In this document: positions 40,060-49,312 of the stretch, one piece after another
How positions within the stretch are numbered: position 1 is the stretch's first letter
Layout: the number at the start of each line of letters is the position of its first letter
Source of the DNA: Thioglobus_A sp964344985
Lineage (GTDB): Bacteria > Pseudomonadota > Gammaproteobacteria > PS1 > Pseudothioglobaceae
Assembly: GCA_964344985.1 (NCBI GenBank)
Contig: CAYFPI010000002.1
Location: 1 to 64,000, forward strand
Direction of reading: 5' to 3'
DNA length: 64,000 nucleotides
Made by a program: the position numbers and the translations under genes
The notes under the pieces: model-generated
The model's database searches: none
Seen by the model: the letters and a program-made list of their open reading frames with translations, nothing else
Told to the model about the DNA's origin: nothing

Positions 40060-42651
40060 TTACTCTTCTTCAGAGATAGGCTCGTCGCCCTCTTCATCCT
40101 CAGTTTCAGCAATTTTAGCTACTGATACTAATTTCTCACCTTTGGCGATATTAATCAATGTAACACCTTGGGTATTACGGCCAATAATAGAAACATCAGC
40201 TGCACGAGCACGCACTAACGTACCTTTATTAGAGATCAACATCATTTCATCTTCATCAGTTACTTGGATAGCGCCAACCACTTTACCATTACGATCAGAA
40301 GTTTTAATAGAGATCACGCCAGAACCACCACGTGCTTGAGCTCGGTATTCGTCAAGCGCTGTACGCTTGCCGTAGCCTTTTTCAGTGGCTGTTAAAATTG
40401 GGCTTTCATTATCTGCCACAATCGCTGAGACGATTTCATCATCAGACAGCTTCATACCACGCACACCAATCGCCGTACGACCTACTGCACGAACATCTGA
40501 CTCTTTAAAGCGAATTGACTTACCACCTGCTGAGAAGAGCATGATATCGTTATCACCTGAAGTAATTTCCACACCTACTAGTTTGTCACCATCTCTAAGT
40601 TCAATAGCAATAATACCGCCTTTTCTTGGACGGGCAAAATTAGTGAGTGATGTCTTCTTACAAGTACCACTACTGGTCACCATGAATACAAACTGATCAT
40701 CAGTAAACTCTGTTACTGGCAAGATTGCATTAATAACCTCGTCTTTTTCTAACGGTAATAAATTAACAATTGGCTTGCCCTTAGCGGTACGTGAGGCCAT
40801 TGGCAGCTCATAAACCTTCAACCAATGCACCTTACCTGTTGATGAGAAACATAAAACAGTGTCGTGCGAATTGGCTACAAATAGCTGATCGACAAAGTCT
40901 TCATCTTTCATTTTCGTTGCTGCCTTACCCTTGCCACCACGACGCTGAGCTTGATAATCACTTAAAGATTGTGCCTTAACATAACCGCCATGAGACAGTG
41001 TAACCACACGATCTTCTTGGGCAATTAGATCTTCTAAAGTAAGATCAATCTTGCTTTCTAAAATTTTGGTCATTCGATCATTGGCAAAGTTATCACGAAC
41101 TTCAATTAACTCTTCACGAATCACTTGCATCAGTCTTTCAGGGTTTTGCAAGATGTCAAGCAGGTATTTAATCCACTCTAATAATTCATTAAATTCATCA
41201 AAAATCTTATCTTTCTCAAGACCTGTTAAACGATGAAGTTTTAAATCAAGAATAGCTTGCGCTTGCTTTTCAGAAAGCTGATAATCGCCAGATTGCTGCA
41301 GACCCAACTCTGCAGGCAGATCTTCTGGTTTGAACAATGACATGTCGCGATCACCAATTAGATCTTGAATAACACTACCCTGCCATGTTTTTGCAACTAA
41401 AGATTCTTTCGCCTGCGTTGGATTTGGTGCGGCTTTAATTAGCTCAATAATTTCATCAATATTATGTAGTGCAACGGATAACCCTTCTAAGATGTGTGCA
41501 CGATTTCTAGCTTTGTTAAGATCGAAAATTGATCGACGAGTAACCACGTCACGTCTGTGCGCAATAAAGGCATTTAACACACCCTTAAGCGTCATTAACT
41601 TAGGCATGCCTTTATCAATAGCCACCATGTTAATGCCGAATACTGTTTGCATTTCAGTTAGCTTATAAAGATTATTAAGCATTACTTCTGGCACTTCACC
41701 ACGACGAAGTTCAATTACCATGCGCATACCGTCTTTGTCAGATTCATCTCTAAGACCGGTAATACCGTCAATACGCTTATCTTTAACTAGCTCTGCAATC
41801 TTACCAATCAACTTGGCTTTATTCACCTGATATGGCAATTCTGTAACGATAATGCTTTGTTTGTCTTCGCCTTCAACGTGAGAAACGGAGCGAAGATAAA
41901 TTTTCCCCTTGCCTGTTTCGTAGGCTTGGCGAATACCGCTTGCACCATTAATAATGCCTGCAGTTGGAAAATCAGGCCCTGGCATAACCTCTAGCAATTC
42001 GTCAATGGTTACATTTTCATCATCAATAGTTTTAAGGCAAGCCTCAACCACTTCCCCTAAATTATGAGGCGGAATGTTAGTTGCCATACCTACCGCAATA
42101 CCTGAAGATCCATTAACCAGTAAATTTGGAACGCGTGTTGGCAATACTGAAGGCTCTGATTCTGAACCATCATAGTTATCAATAAAATCAACTGTTTTCT
42201 TATCTAGATCGCGTAGTAATTCATGCGAAAGTTTTGCCATACGGATTTCTGTATAACGCATTGCTGCAGCAGAATCACCATCAACAGAACCAAAGTTACC
42301 TTGACCATCAATTAAAATATTACGCATTGAGAATGGTTGCGCCATACGAACGATCGTGTCGTATACAGCAGTATCGCCATGAGGATGGTATTTACCAATT
42401 ACATCACCGACAATACGAGCAGATTTTTTATAAGCCTTATTGTAATCATTGCCCAAAACATCCATAGCATAAAGCACACGACGGTGAACAGGTTTAAGTC
42501 CATCTCGAACATCAGGCAATGCACGACCAACGATAACACTCATAGCGTATTCCAAATAGGAATCTCGCATCTCGTCTTCGATGGTTATTACAGGGAAATT
42601 AGGCTCGAATTTTTCGTCTAAATCTTGTGGATTATCGATATTGTCAGACAT
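40060..42651 (-). CDS. gyrA: DNA gyrase subunit A
   Basis: 863 residues. The breakage-reunion domain has the catalytic tyrosine in SAAAMRYTEIRM and the quinolone-determining region GKYHPHGDTAVYDT, where the E. coli Ser83 position is Thr. The C-terminal beta-pinwheel carries the GyrA box QRRGGKG that separates gyrase from topoisomerase IV. It introduces negative supercoils with GyrB. The acidic tail ends EGDEPISEEE. Single-gene transcript with its own terminator. Confidence 0.97.
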   Translation of the reverse strand: MSDNIDNPQDLDEKFEPNFPVITIEDEMRDSYLEYAMSVIVGRALPDVRDGLKPVHRRVLYAMDVLGNDYNKAYKKSARIVGDVIGKYHPHGDTAVYDTIVRMAQPFSMRNILIDGQGNFGSVDGDSAAAMRYTEIRMAKLSHELLRDLDKKTVDFIDNYDGSESEPSVLPTRVPNLLVNGSSGIAVGMATNIPPHNLGEVVEACLKTIDDENVTIDELLEVMPGPDFPTAGIINGASGIRQAYETGKGKIYLRSVSHVEGEDKQSIIVTELPYQVNKAKLIGKIAELVKDKRIDGITGLRDESDKDGMRMVIELRRGEVPEVMLNNLYKLTEMQTVFGINMVAIDKGMPKLMTLKGVLNAFIAHRRDVVTRRSIFDLNKARNRAHILEGLSVALHNIDEIIELIKAAPNPTQAKESLVAKTWQGSVIQDLIGDRDMSLFKPEDLPAELGLQQSGDYQLSEKQAQAILDLKLHRLTGLEKDKIFDEFNELLEWIKYLLDILQNPERLMQVIREELIEVRDNFANDRMTKILESKIDLTLEDLIAQEDRVVTLSHGGYVKAQSLSDYQAQRRGGKGKAATKMKDEDFVDQLFVANSHDTVLCFSSTGKVHWLKVYELPMASRTAKGKPIVNLLPLEKDEVINAILPVTEFTDDQFVFMVTSSGTCKKTSLTNFARPRKGGIIAIELRDGDKLVGVEITSGDNDIMLFSAGGKSIRFKESDVRAVGRTAIGVRGMKLSDDEIVSAIVADNESPILTATEKGYGKRTALDEYRAQARGGSGVISIKTSDRNGKVVGAIQVTDEDEMMLISNKGTLVRARAADVSIIGRNTQGVTLINIAKGEKLVSVAKIAETEDEEGDEPISEEE

Positions 42652-42758
42652 ACAAAAATAGCTTGATTAAATTAGCTTTTATTGTACCTTAAACACGTCA
42701 AAATACACAACATAATTGTGTAAATTAATCATGTAAAATTTATTGAAAAATCAATAAC

Positions 42759-43814
42759 TTATGAGTTTCTTTGTTGGACTGCCTTAGCCAGTATTTTAAG
42801 CAGTGTTTCTGTATCATCCCAACCAATGCAACTATCGGTAATACTAACACCATATTTCAACGATTCTAATGGACCAACTGACTGAGCGCCTTCATTGATG
42901 TTTGACTCAATCATAACACCAAATATTTTGTCTGATCCGCTGCTAATTTGTCTGGCGATTTCATCGCCCACCAGTAGCTGATTTTTGAATTTTTTCTCAC
43001 TATTGGCATGAGAGAAATCAACCATGACCTTATCCATCAGACCTTCATCTTTTAATTGTTGGTGAGTTTCTTTAATGCAAGACTCATCGTAATTTGGACC
43101 ATCAGCGCCACCGCGAAGAATGATATGCGCCGTATCGTTGCCTGAAGAAGTGTAATGACTCACACCACCTTCTTTATTAACAGAAAGCAAATGGTGGGGG
43201 CTATTGGCCGATTTAATTGCGTCAATAGCAACTCTAAGCGATCCTGTTGTGCCATTTTTAAACCCTACAGGGCAAGATAAGGCTGATGCCAACTCTCGGT
43301 GAGATTGACTCTCTGTGGTGCGTGCACCAATAGCACCCCAAGAAATCAAATCTGATATGTACTGTGGTGTAATTAGATCAAGATATTCTACTGCGACAGG
43401 CATATTCATATCTGCAATGTCTGTTAGCAAATGACGTGCAATTTTAAGACCTTTATCAATGTTAAAACTCTCGTCTAAATCAGGATCATTAATCAAACCC
43501 TTCCAACCAATAGTTGTGCGTGGCTTTTCAAAATAAACACGCATTACAATGAACAAGTCCTCTTTAAGCTCTTCTTTTAACTCGGCTAATTTTTGAGCAT
43601 ACTCACGCGCTGCTTTAGAGTCATGAATGGAGCAAGGCCCAACAATAACCATAAGACGCTTATCATTACCCGTAAGAATTTCTTTAATTGTTTCTCTGGC
43701 CTGAAAAATACTGGCTGATGCGGCATTGTTTAATGGAAATTTTTCCATTAATTCATTAGGCGGCATGATAGGTGCGCTTGAGGTAATTCTTAAATTGTCA
43801 GTATTGTATTTCAC
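42759..43814 (-). CDS. aroG: 3-deoxy-7-phosphoheptulonate synthase, class I (AroG type)
   Basis: 351 residues. It condenses phosphoenolpyruvate and erythrose 4-phosphate, the entry step of the shikimate pathway. Motifs: VIVGPCSIHDSKAAREYA-type block, EKPRTTIGWKGLINDPDLD, GARTTESQSHRELASALS and VDFSHANSEKKF. The length and AroG/F/H-like N-terminus imply feedback inhibition by an aromatic amino acid, which one cannot be read here. It lies 12 bases after folE2. Confidence 0.93.
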   Translation of the reverse strand: MKYNTDNLRITSSAPIMPPNELMEKFPLNNAASASIFQARETIKEILTGNDKRLMVIVGPCSIHDSKAAREYAQKLAELKEELKEDLFIVMRVYFEKPRTTIGWKGLINDPDLDESFNIDKGLKIARHLLTDIADMNMPVAVEYLDLITPQYISDLISWGAIGARTTESQSHRELASALSCPVGFKNGTTGSLRVAIDAIKSANSPHHLLSVNKEGGVSHYTSSGNDTAHIILRGGADGPNYDESCIKETHQQLKDEGLMDKVMVDFSHANSEKKFKNQLLVGDEIARQISSGSDKIFGVMIESNINEGAQSVGPLESLKYGVSITDSCIGWDDTETLLKILAKAVQQRNS

Positions 43815-43826
43815 GGCTTAATTTTT

Positions 43827-44618
43827 TTATTTATGATTTTCAATTAATGCGTAAGCTGAATGATTGTGTATGGATTCAAAATTCTCTGACTCTAATCGAT
43901 AATAACCAATATTATCATCAGCATTTAACCCTACTGCGATATCACGCACTAAATCCTCAACAAATGCAGGGTTATCATACGCTCTTTCGGTCACAACTTT
44001 TTCATCTTCACGCTTCAAAATCGCATAGAGTTCACAAGAGGCTTTCTTTTCAGCAAGGTCTATTAAATCCTCTAAGTAAAGTGATTTCCCTTCACTTGCT
44101 TTAGCCTTAATCGTAATGTGTGAGCGTTGATTATGCGCACCATATTTGGAAATACTCTTTGAACATGGGCACAGACTAGTAACTGGAACCACGACTTTCA
44201 TCATTACTTCGGCTTTGCCCTTATTAAGCTCACCATATAGTGTTACCTGATAATCCATCATTGACTCAACCCCTGAAGATGGTGCTGATTTTTTTCTAAA
44301 GAAAGGAAAATCAAGTGTGATATGCGCTGTATCCGACTCTAATCTTTCACGAACTTTGTCAATAATTTTGCCAAAATTCATGGTGCTAAATTCACAAGGG
44401 CCTTCATTCAAAATTTGAATAAAACGAGACATGTGTGTACCTTTAACATTCTCTGGTAAAGCAACTGTCATGGTAAAGTTTCCCACAGTTGCGTTCTTGT
44501 TACCATCACGATCAACAAACGTGATTGGGTGAACAATGTCTTTAACGCCAACCTTGTCAATAATAATTTGACGGGTGTCTATTTTATTTTGTGTGTCAGG
44601 CAAATCGCAGGATTTCAT
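43827..44618 (-). CDS. folE2: GTP cyclohydrolase I, FolE2 type
   Basis: 263 residues from the ATG at 44618, which has GGAGG seven bases upstream; a start at 44663 would overlap queD by 43 bases. FolE2 (COG1469) converts GTP to 7,8-dihydroneopterin triphosphate for folate and queuosine synthesis and can use metals other than zinc. Motifs: VGNFTMTVALPENVKGTHMS, VTSLCPCSKSISKYGAHNQR. It sits directly after queD, which uses the same product, so the pair likely feeds queuosine synthesis. Confidence 0.92.
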   Translation of the reverse strand: MKSCDLPDTQNKIDTRQIIIDKVGVKDIVHPITFVDRDGNKNATVGNFTMTVALPENVKGTHMSRFIQILNEGPCEFSTMNFGKIIDKVRERLESDTAHITLDFPFFRKKSAPSSGVESMMDYQVTLYGELNKGKAEVMMKVVVPVTSLCPCSKSISKYGAHNQRSHITIKAKASEGKSLYLEDLIDLAEKKASCELYAILKREDEKVVTERAYDNPAFVEDLVRDIAVGLNADDNIGYYRLESENFESIHNHSAYALIENHK

Positions 44619-44620
44619 CC

Positions 44621-44992
44621 TTAGGCCTCCGAATAAGTAACTGATGCTCTTGGCGTTTCCCAAATGGTAACTTCCTTCACTGAAACATCTTGATTATTAA
44701 TTAATTGACCAACCTCCTCAAAGAAATATTTTGCAATATTCTCAGCAGTTGGATTAAGAGTGTCAAACGGCTTTACTTCATTTAAATATTGATGATCTAG
44801 ACGATTAGCCACCACTTTAGTTTGTTTTTTAATGTCACGAAAATCAATTGCAATACCAATATCGTTCAATACTTTTGACTGAACCATTACTTCAACCTGC
44901 CAGTTATGGCCATGCAGACGTGAGCAATCACCTGGATAATTCCTTAAGCTGTGTGCAGATGCAAAATCTGTAACAATTTTTAGGACGAACAT
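44621..44992 (-). CDS. queD: 6-carboxytetrahydropterin synthase
   Basis: 123 residues from the ATG at 44992; a TTG at 45010 in the same frame is the alternative and neither has a clear ribosome-binding site. Zinc-binding histidines lie in FASAHSLRNYPGDCSRLHGHNW, with the catalytic cysteine in GDCSR. It converts dihydroneopterin triphosphate to 6-carboxytetrahydropterin in the queuosine pathway. Two bases before folE2. A TATAAT about 25 bases upstream of the ATG suggests a very short leader. Confidence 0.9.
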   Translation of the reverse strand: MFVLKIVTDFASAHSLRNYPGDCSRLHGHNWQVEVMVQSKVLNDIGIAIDFRDIKKQTKVVANRLDHQYLNEVKPFDTLNPTAENIAKYFFEEVGQLINNQDVSVKEVTIWETPRASVTYSEA

Positions 44993-45069
44993 ATTCGGAA
45001 AAATTGACAAAAGGATTAATTATACCTATTAGCTCGGGAAAATTACACCCTGAATTAATGAGGAGTTTT

Positions 45070-47307
45070 TTAGTCTATTGCCTCAATTAAGGCAACATTT
45101 TGATAGCCTTTTGGCAGTAAGTTTCCTCGGCGAGCTCTTGAACCAATATAGTTAGTAAGATCTTGAAACTTTATTGTCAGATGACGCTTTCCTGCATACA
45201 CCTTGAGGTTTTGAGTTTCGTCTAGTACACAAAGACTAGCTACAAACTCATCTCTAGATTTAAGATCTTTAGATGGGATTTGAATGAGTTTATTACCTTT
45301 ACCTTTGGATAACACTGGTAGTTCAGATACTGGAAACACCAATAAACGGCCACGATTTGTTGTAACGACTACAAATTGACGCTCTAAGTCATTAACATTA
45401 ACCACCTTCATTACTTTAGAATCACCTGGCAATGTTAGTGATGCCTTGCCTGCTTTTTTCTTAGAAAGCAAATCGCCAATCGTGCTAATAAATCCGTAGC
45501 CTGCATCAGAAGATAATAAGACGTTCTGAGAATCTTCACCCATAACCACGTCAACAAATTCAGCACCTGCTGGTGGCGTTAGTCTACCTGTAAGAGGCTC
45601 GCCCTGTCCTCTTGCGCTTGGTAGTGAATTTGCTAGTAATGAATACGACCTGCCGGTAGAGTCAATAAAGATAGCATTTTTATTACTTCTTCCTTGAACA
45701 CTAGTCAAATGAGAATCGCCTGATTTGTAATTAAGTGTTGTTGGGTCAATATCATGACCTTTTGCACTACGCACCCAACCCTTATCGCTCAACACCACTG
45801 TAACATTCTCAGCAGGAGTTAAGTCGTCTTCGCTAAAGGCTTGAGCACTAACCACATTAGCGTCAATTCCAGAACGGCGCTCATCGCCAAAATCTTTAAT
45901 AATGGCTTTTAATTCTTTTTTAATATAGGTCTTTAAACGAGCATCACTAGAAAGCAACAACTCAAGCGTTTCCTTTTCTGCTGCCAATTCTTCTTGCTCG
46001 GCTTGAATTTTCTCTTCTTCTAATTTTGCCAAATGACGCAACTTTAATTCTAAGATCGCTTCTGCCTGAATATCGCTTAATTTAAAGCGATCCATCAGTA
46101 TTGGCTTAGGTTTGTCATTCTCTCGAATAATGGCAATCACTTTATCGATATTTAAAAAAGCAATTAACAACCCTTCCAGGATGTGCAACCTTGCAAGAAT
46201 TTTATCTAGGCGAAAATTTAGACGCTTGGTAACAACTTGTGTTCTATAAGTTAACCACTCTTTAAGCATTGGAATAAGTGGCTTCACTTGAGGCTTGCCA
46301 TCTAGCCCAATCACATTCATATTAACGCGATAGTTCTTTTCAAGATCTGTGGTCGCAAATAAATGCAGCATTAGCCCATCTATATCCACTCGATTAGAAC
46401 GTGGAACAATAACGATTCTTGTTGGATTTTCATGGTCAGACTCATCGCGAATATCATCAACAAGTGGTAATTTTTTAGCTCGCATCTGAGCGGCGATTTG
46501 AGCGATCACTTTAGATCCAGACGCCTGGAATGGCAAAGCTTCAATAACAATATCGCCATCTTCTTTTATGTAAGTAGCGCGCATCTTAACTGAGCCGTGC
46601 CCAGTTTCATAAATCTGCTTTAAATCTTTATCGCTAGAGACAATACTGGCATTGGTTGGATAATCTGGCGCAGGAATAATCGACATGATTTCTTCCAAAT
46701 CAGATGAGGGTTTTTCCAGCAACTGAATACAAGCATTAACCACTTCTGCCAAATTATGCGGTGGAACGTCAGTAGCCATGCCCACTGCAATACCTGATGT
46801 ACCATTTAATAAAAGATTTGGAACTTGAGCCGGTAAGTTTTTAGGCTCCTGAAGCGATCCATCAAAGTTATCTGTCCAGCTGACTGTACCTTGATTAATT
46901 TCTGATAAAAGCAAATCAGCATAACGAGATAATTTACTCTCAGTGTAGCGCATGGCCGCAAACGATTTAGGATCATCGGGTGCACCCCAGTTTCCTTGAC
47001 CATCAATAAATGGATAACGGTAAGAAAATGGCTGCGCCATGAGCACCATGGCTTCATAACAAGCGCTGTCACCATGTGGGTGAAATTTACCCAAAACATC
47101 ACCTACAGTACGAGCTGATTTTTTAAATTTGGCTGTTGACTTAAGCCCCAATTCACTCATAGCGTACACAATACGACGCTGAACTGGCTTTAGTCCATCA
47201 CCAACAAATGGGAGTGCACGATCAAGAATGACGTACATTGAGTAATCAAGATAAGCACGTTCACTAAACTCTGCGACGCTTTGTTGCTCAAGGCCGATTT
47301 GGCTCAT
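45070..47307 (-). CDS. parC: DNA topoisomerase IV subunit A
   Basis: 745 residues. It is the type IIA breakage-reunion subunit with catalytic tyrosine in FAAMRYTESKLSRYA and KFHPHGDSACYEAM, where Ser is at the quinolone-sensitive position. It lacks the complete QRRGGKG GyrA box and has a shorter C-terminal domain, which identifies ParC rather than a second GyrA. It decatenates daughter chromosomes with ParE, which is not in the window. Confidence 0.95.
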   Translation of the reverse strand: MSQIGLEQQSVAEFSERAYLDYSMYVILDRALPFVGDGLKPVQRRIVYAMSELGLKSTAKFKKSARTVGDVLGKFHPHGDSACYEAMVLMAQPFSYRYPFIDGQGNWGAPDDPKSFAAMRYTESKLSRYADLLLSEINQGTVSWTDNFDGSLQEPKNLPAQVPNLLLNGTSGIAVGMATDVPPHNLAEVVNACIQLLEKPSSDLEEIMSIIPAPDYPTNASIVSSDKDLKQIYETGHGSVKMRATYIKEDGDIVIEALPFQASGSKVIAQIAAQMRAKKLPLVDDIRDESDHENPTRIVIVPRSNRVDIDGLMLHLFATTDLEKNYRVNMNVIGLDGKPQVKPLIPMLKEWLTYRTQVVTKRLNFRLDKILARLHILEGLLIAFLNIDKVIAIIRENDKPKPILMDRFKLSDIQAEAILELKLRHLAKLEEEKIQAEQEELAAEKETLELLLSSDARLKTYIKKELKAIIKDFGDERRSGIDANVVSAQAFSEDDLTPAENVTVVLSDKGWVRSAKGHDIDPTTLNYKSGDSHLTSVQGRSNKNAIFIDSTGRSYSLLANSLPSARGQGEPLTGRLTPPAGAEFVDVVMGEDSQNVLLSSDAGYGFISTIGDLLSKKKAGKASLTLPGDSKVMKVVNVNDLERQFVVVTTNRGRLLVFPVSELPVLSKGKGNKLIQIPSKDLKSRDEFVASLCVLDETQNLKVYAGKRHLTIKFQDLTNYIGSRARRGNLLPKGYQNVALIEAID

Positions 47308-47391
47308 TCTCCCCCTGGAAATTTAGAATAAAACATTAAGTTTTGAGCTATTTTAATGCAACTTTTTGCCAAACATGTTATAAATTATCAC

Positions 47392-47991
47392 TCAAAGGCG
47401 AGAAATATAATCAGCCAAGTCAGAAAGTTGTTGATCGCTCATATTTTTAATCAAACTCAACATATCTGGATTGCTATTAGTCCTATAACCATCGCGAATC
47501 CATTGGAGTTGTCGTAGCAAGTATTTGTAATGCTGATTTTTAATTTTAGGAAAACTATTGGTTGCATCACCTTGACCTTCAAACCCATGACAGCCTATAC
47601 AATTGTTTTGATATAAGGCTTTGCCGTTATCTAGCTTATCACCAGAACCATTGCCATTATCGCCCACAATCGGCAATGTTTGTATGTAACCTGCAATATC
47701 AGCAATAGCCTGAACACCACCAATGGTATCTGGGTTTTGTCTGTATTTATTTTGTATATCTTTAAGCTGTTTAATGATGACTGATTTGTGTTGAGAAGCA
47801 ATCACTGGAAAACTACCGTTTTCCTTACCCATGCCATTATCCAAATGACAAGAAGCGCAAAGTCTATACCCATTTTTTCCATTGTCCAAATTAGACTCCA
47901 ACTTTAGTGCTTGTTCATACACATCTTGTGCAGTTGCGCTTGGTAAAAATATCTGAAAAATAAAAACAACAAATACAATAAATGACTTCAT
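47392..47991 (-). CDS. Periplasmic di-haem cytochrome c (cytochrome c4 type)
   Basis: 199 residues with a signal peptide (about 1-21) and two class I haem c domains: CASCH at 45-49 and CIGCH at 131-135, each followed by the expected downstream FPVIASQH / FPKIKNQH region and a methionine-containing segment (SLIKNMSDQQLSDLADYI). Cytochrome c4 shuttles electrons to terminal oxidases. It is divergent from the hydrolase/TlpA pair with 57 bases between start codons, so the three may be co-regulated. Confidence 0.9.
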   Translation of the reverse strand: MKSFIVFVVFIFQIFLPSATAQDVYEQALKLESNLDNGKNGYRLCASCHLDNGMGKENGSFPVIASQHKSVIIKQLKDIQNKYRQNPDTIGGVQAIADIAGYIQTLPIVGDNGNGSGDKLDNGKALYQNNCIGCHGFEGQGDATNSFPKIKNQHYKYLLRQLQWIRDGYRTNSNPDMLSLIKNMSDQQLSDLADYISRL

Positions 47992-48048
47992 ACAAAACCT
48001 AGATAAATGGGTAGAATACTCACTAGTTTATTTTAATTTTGCATCTAG

Positions 48049-48801
48049 ATGTTTGTAAAAAATAGTTTATTTGTTATTTTTTTATTTTTCCTTAGTGTAT
48101 CTAGTGCTAAAGAGCTAGTAACTATTGAACTTCCATCTGGTGATGAAACAGAAATTAGAGTTTTTCCCGCTAAAGGAAACACGCTTATTGTTGGCTTTGC
48201 TTGTGATAATGGAAAAAGCAAACACGAAGAAGCAACTGCACAAAGCTTAGCGGATGACGGCATAGAGGTTTGGATGCCTGACATGCTAAGCACTTACATG
48301 CTACCAAAATCTCGCAGTAGCTACGGTGAAATTCCAGGAGAGGATTTAGCGCAAATTATCTACGAAGCAATCTCTACTAAAAAAGATGTTTATATTGTTG
48401 GCTCAGGGCCTGACACACAATTAATACTTAGTGCTGCTGCACAATGGAAAAAGTCTTTTCCAGACTATCAAGACTTAAAAGGGGCGATTTTACTTTTTCC
48501 ACGCCTTAACGATGGAGAGCCTGTACCTGGTGTAGAGCCAAAATATGTAGAGCCTGTTGGCACAACCACAATTCCACTTATGGTGCTAGAAGGCGGACGC
48601 ACTCCTAACCGCTGGGGCCTTAACCACCTAAGTGATAAACTAAGTGCCGGTGGTAGTAAGGTTATATCAAAAGTTGTGCCAGATATTCGTGGTTACTTCT
48701 TTAAGCGTGCCGACCCAAATAGAACCGAAGATGTCGTCACTTCGCAATTATCCGGACTAATCAAAGTTAGTCTTTTTTATCTAAAGGAATCTTCAAAATG
48801 A
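48049..48801 (+). CDS. Exported alpha/beta-hydrolase-like protein (partner of a TlpA thioredoxin)
   Basis: 250 residues with a signal peptide (about 1-20). The body has an alpha/beta-hydrolase-like order of strands, but the expected G-x-S-x-G elbow reads VGSGPD (117-122), placing Gly where the nucleophilic Ser should be. It is clearly similar to the N-terminal half of the fusion protein at 59054-60298: both share VW-x-x-D-x-x-S/T-x-YM-x-PK-x-RSS and a C-terminal D/G-x-RG-Y/G segment. The stop overlaps the start of the TlpA gene by four bases, so the two products are made together. Function unknown; a periplasmic protein handled by its thioredoxin partner is inference. Confidence 0.8.
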   Translation: MFVKNSLFVIFLFFLSVSSAKELVTIELPSGDETEIRVFPAKGNTLIVGFACDNGKSKHEEATAQSLADDGIEVWMPDMLSTYMLPKSRSSYGEIPGEDLAQIIYEAISTKKDVYIVGSGPDTQLILSAAAQWKKSFPDYQDLKGAILLFPRLNDGEPVPGVEPKYVEPVGTTTIPLMVLEGGRTPNRWGLNHLSDKLSAGGSKVISKVVPDIRGYFFKRADPNRTEDVVTSQLSGLIKVSLFYLKESSK

Positions 48802-49310
48802 TAAATATCAAAAAAATATTAACACTACTACTATTAGCACTTTCACTATCTGTAGGTGCTGCACACCTTAAGCCTTATAAAGGGTCAATCAAAAGCCCAA
48901 CGGTTAACTTGCAGGATTTAAATGACAATACCCACACATTAGAACAATACAAAGGCAAAGTAGTGTTGGTACAATTTTGGGCAACTTATTGTCCACCTTG
49001 CGTTAAAGAAATGCCTAGCATGAATAAATTACAAGACAAACTCTCTACAGCAGGTGTGCCTTTTAAAATTCTAGCCATTGATATGGCTGAAACCAAAGCA
49101 GAAGTAAGTGCATTTGTAGAAAAAATCAAGCCAGAATTTACCATTCTAATGGATGAAACTGGCTCCAGTATTGGTCAGTGGAATGTGTTTGCCGCACCTT
49201 CAAACTTTATCATCAACAAACAAGGTGAAATTGCTTATACCTTGTTTGGTGGCGTTGAGTGGGACTCGCAAGAGATTGTTAATAAAATCACTGAATTATC
49301 TAAACAGTAG
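48798..49310 (+). CDS. Periplasmic TlpA-type thioredoxin, coupled to the hydrolase-like gene
   Basis: 170 residues: signal peptide (about 1-21) and a TlpA/ResA domain with FWATYCPPC (Cys65, Cys68) and cis-proline in FAAPSNFIINK. The C-terminal part NVFAAPSNFIIN...GGVEWDSQEIV closely parallels the C-terminus of the fusion protein at 59054-60298 (GVYAYPSNFLLD...GALEWDSPSVV), and differs from the TlpA at 21309. A four-base overlap with the hydrolase-like gene implies translational coupling. It probably reduces a periplasmic disulfide in its partner or a shared client. Confidence 0.88.
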   Translation: MINIKKILTLLLLALSLSVGAAHLKPYKGSIKSPTVNLQDLNDNTHTLEQYKGKVVLVQFWATYCPPCVKEMPSMNKLQDKLSTAGVPFKILAIDMAETKAEVSAFVEKIKPEFTILMDETGSSIGQWNVFAAPSNFIINKQGEIAYTLFGGVEWDSQEIVNKITELSKQ

Positions 49311-49312
49311 TT

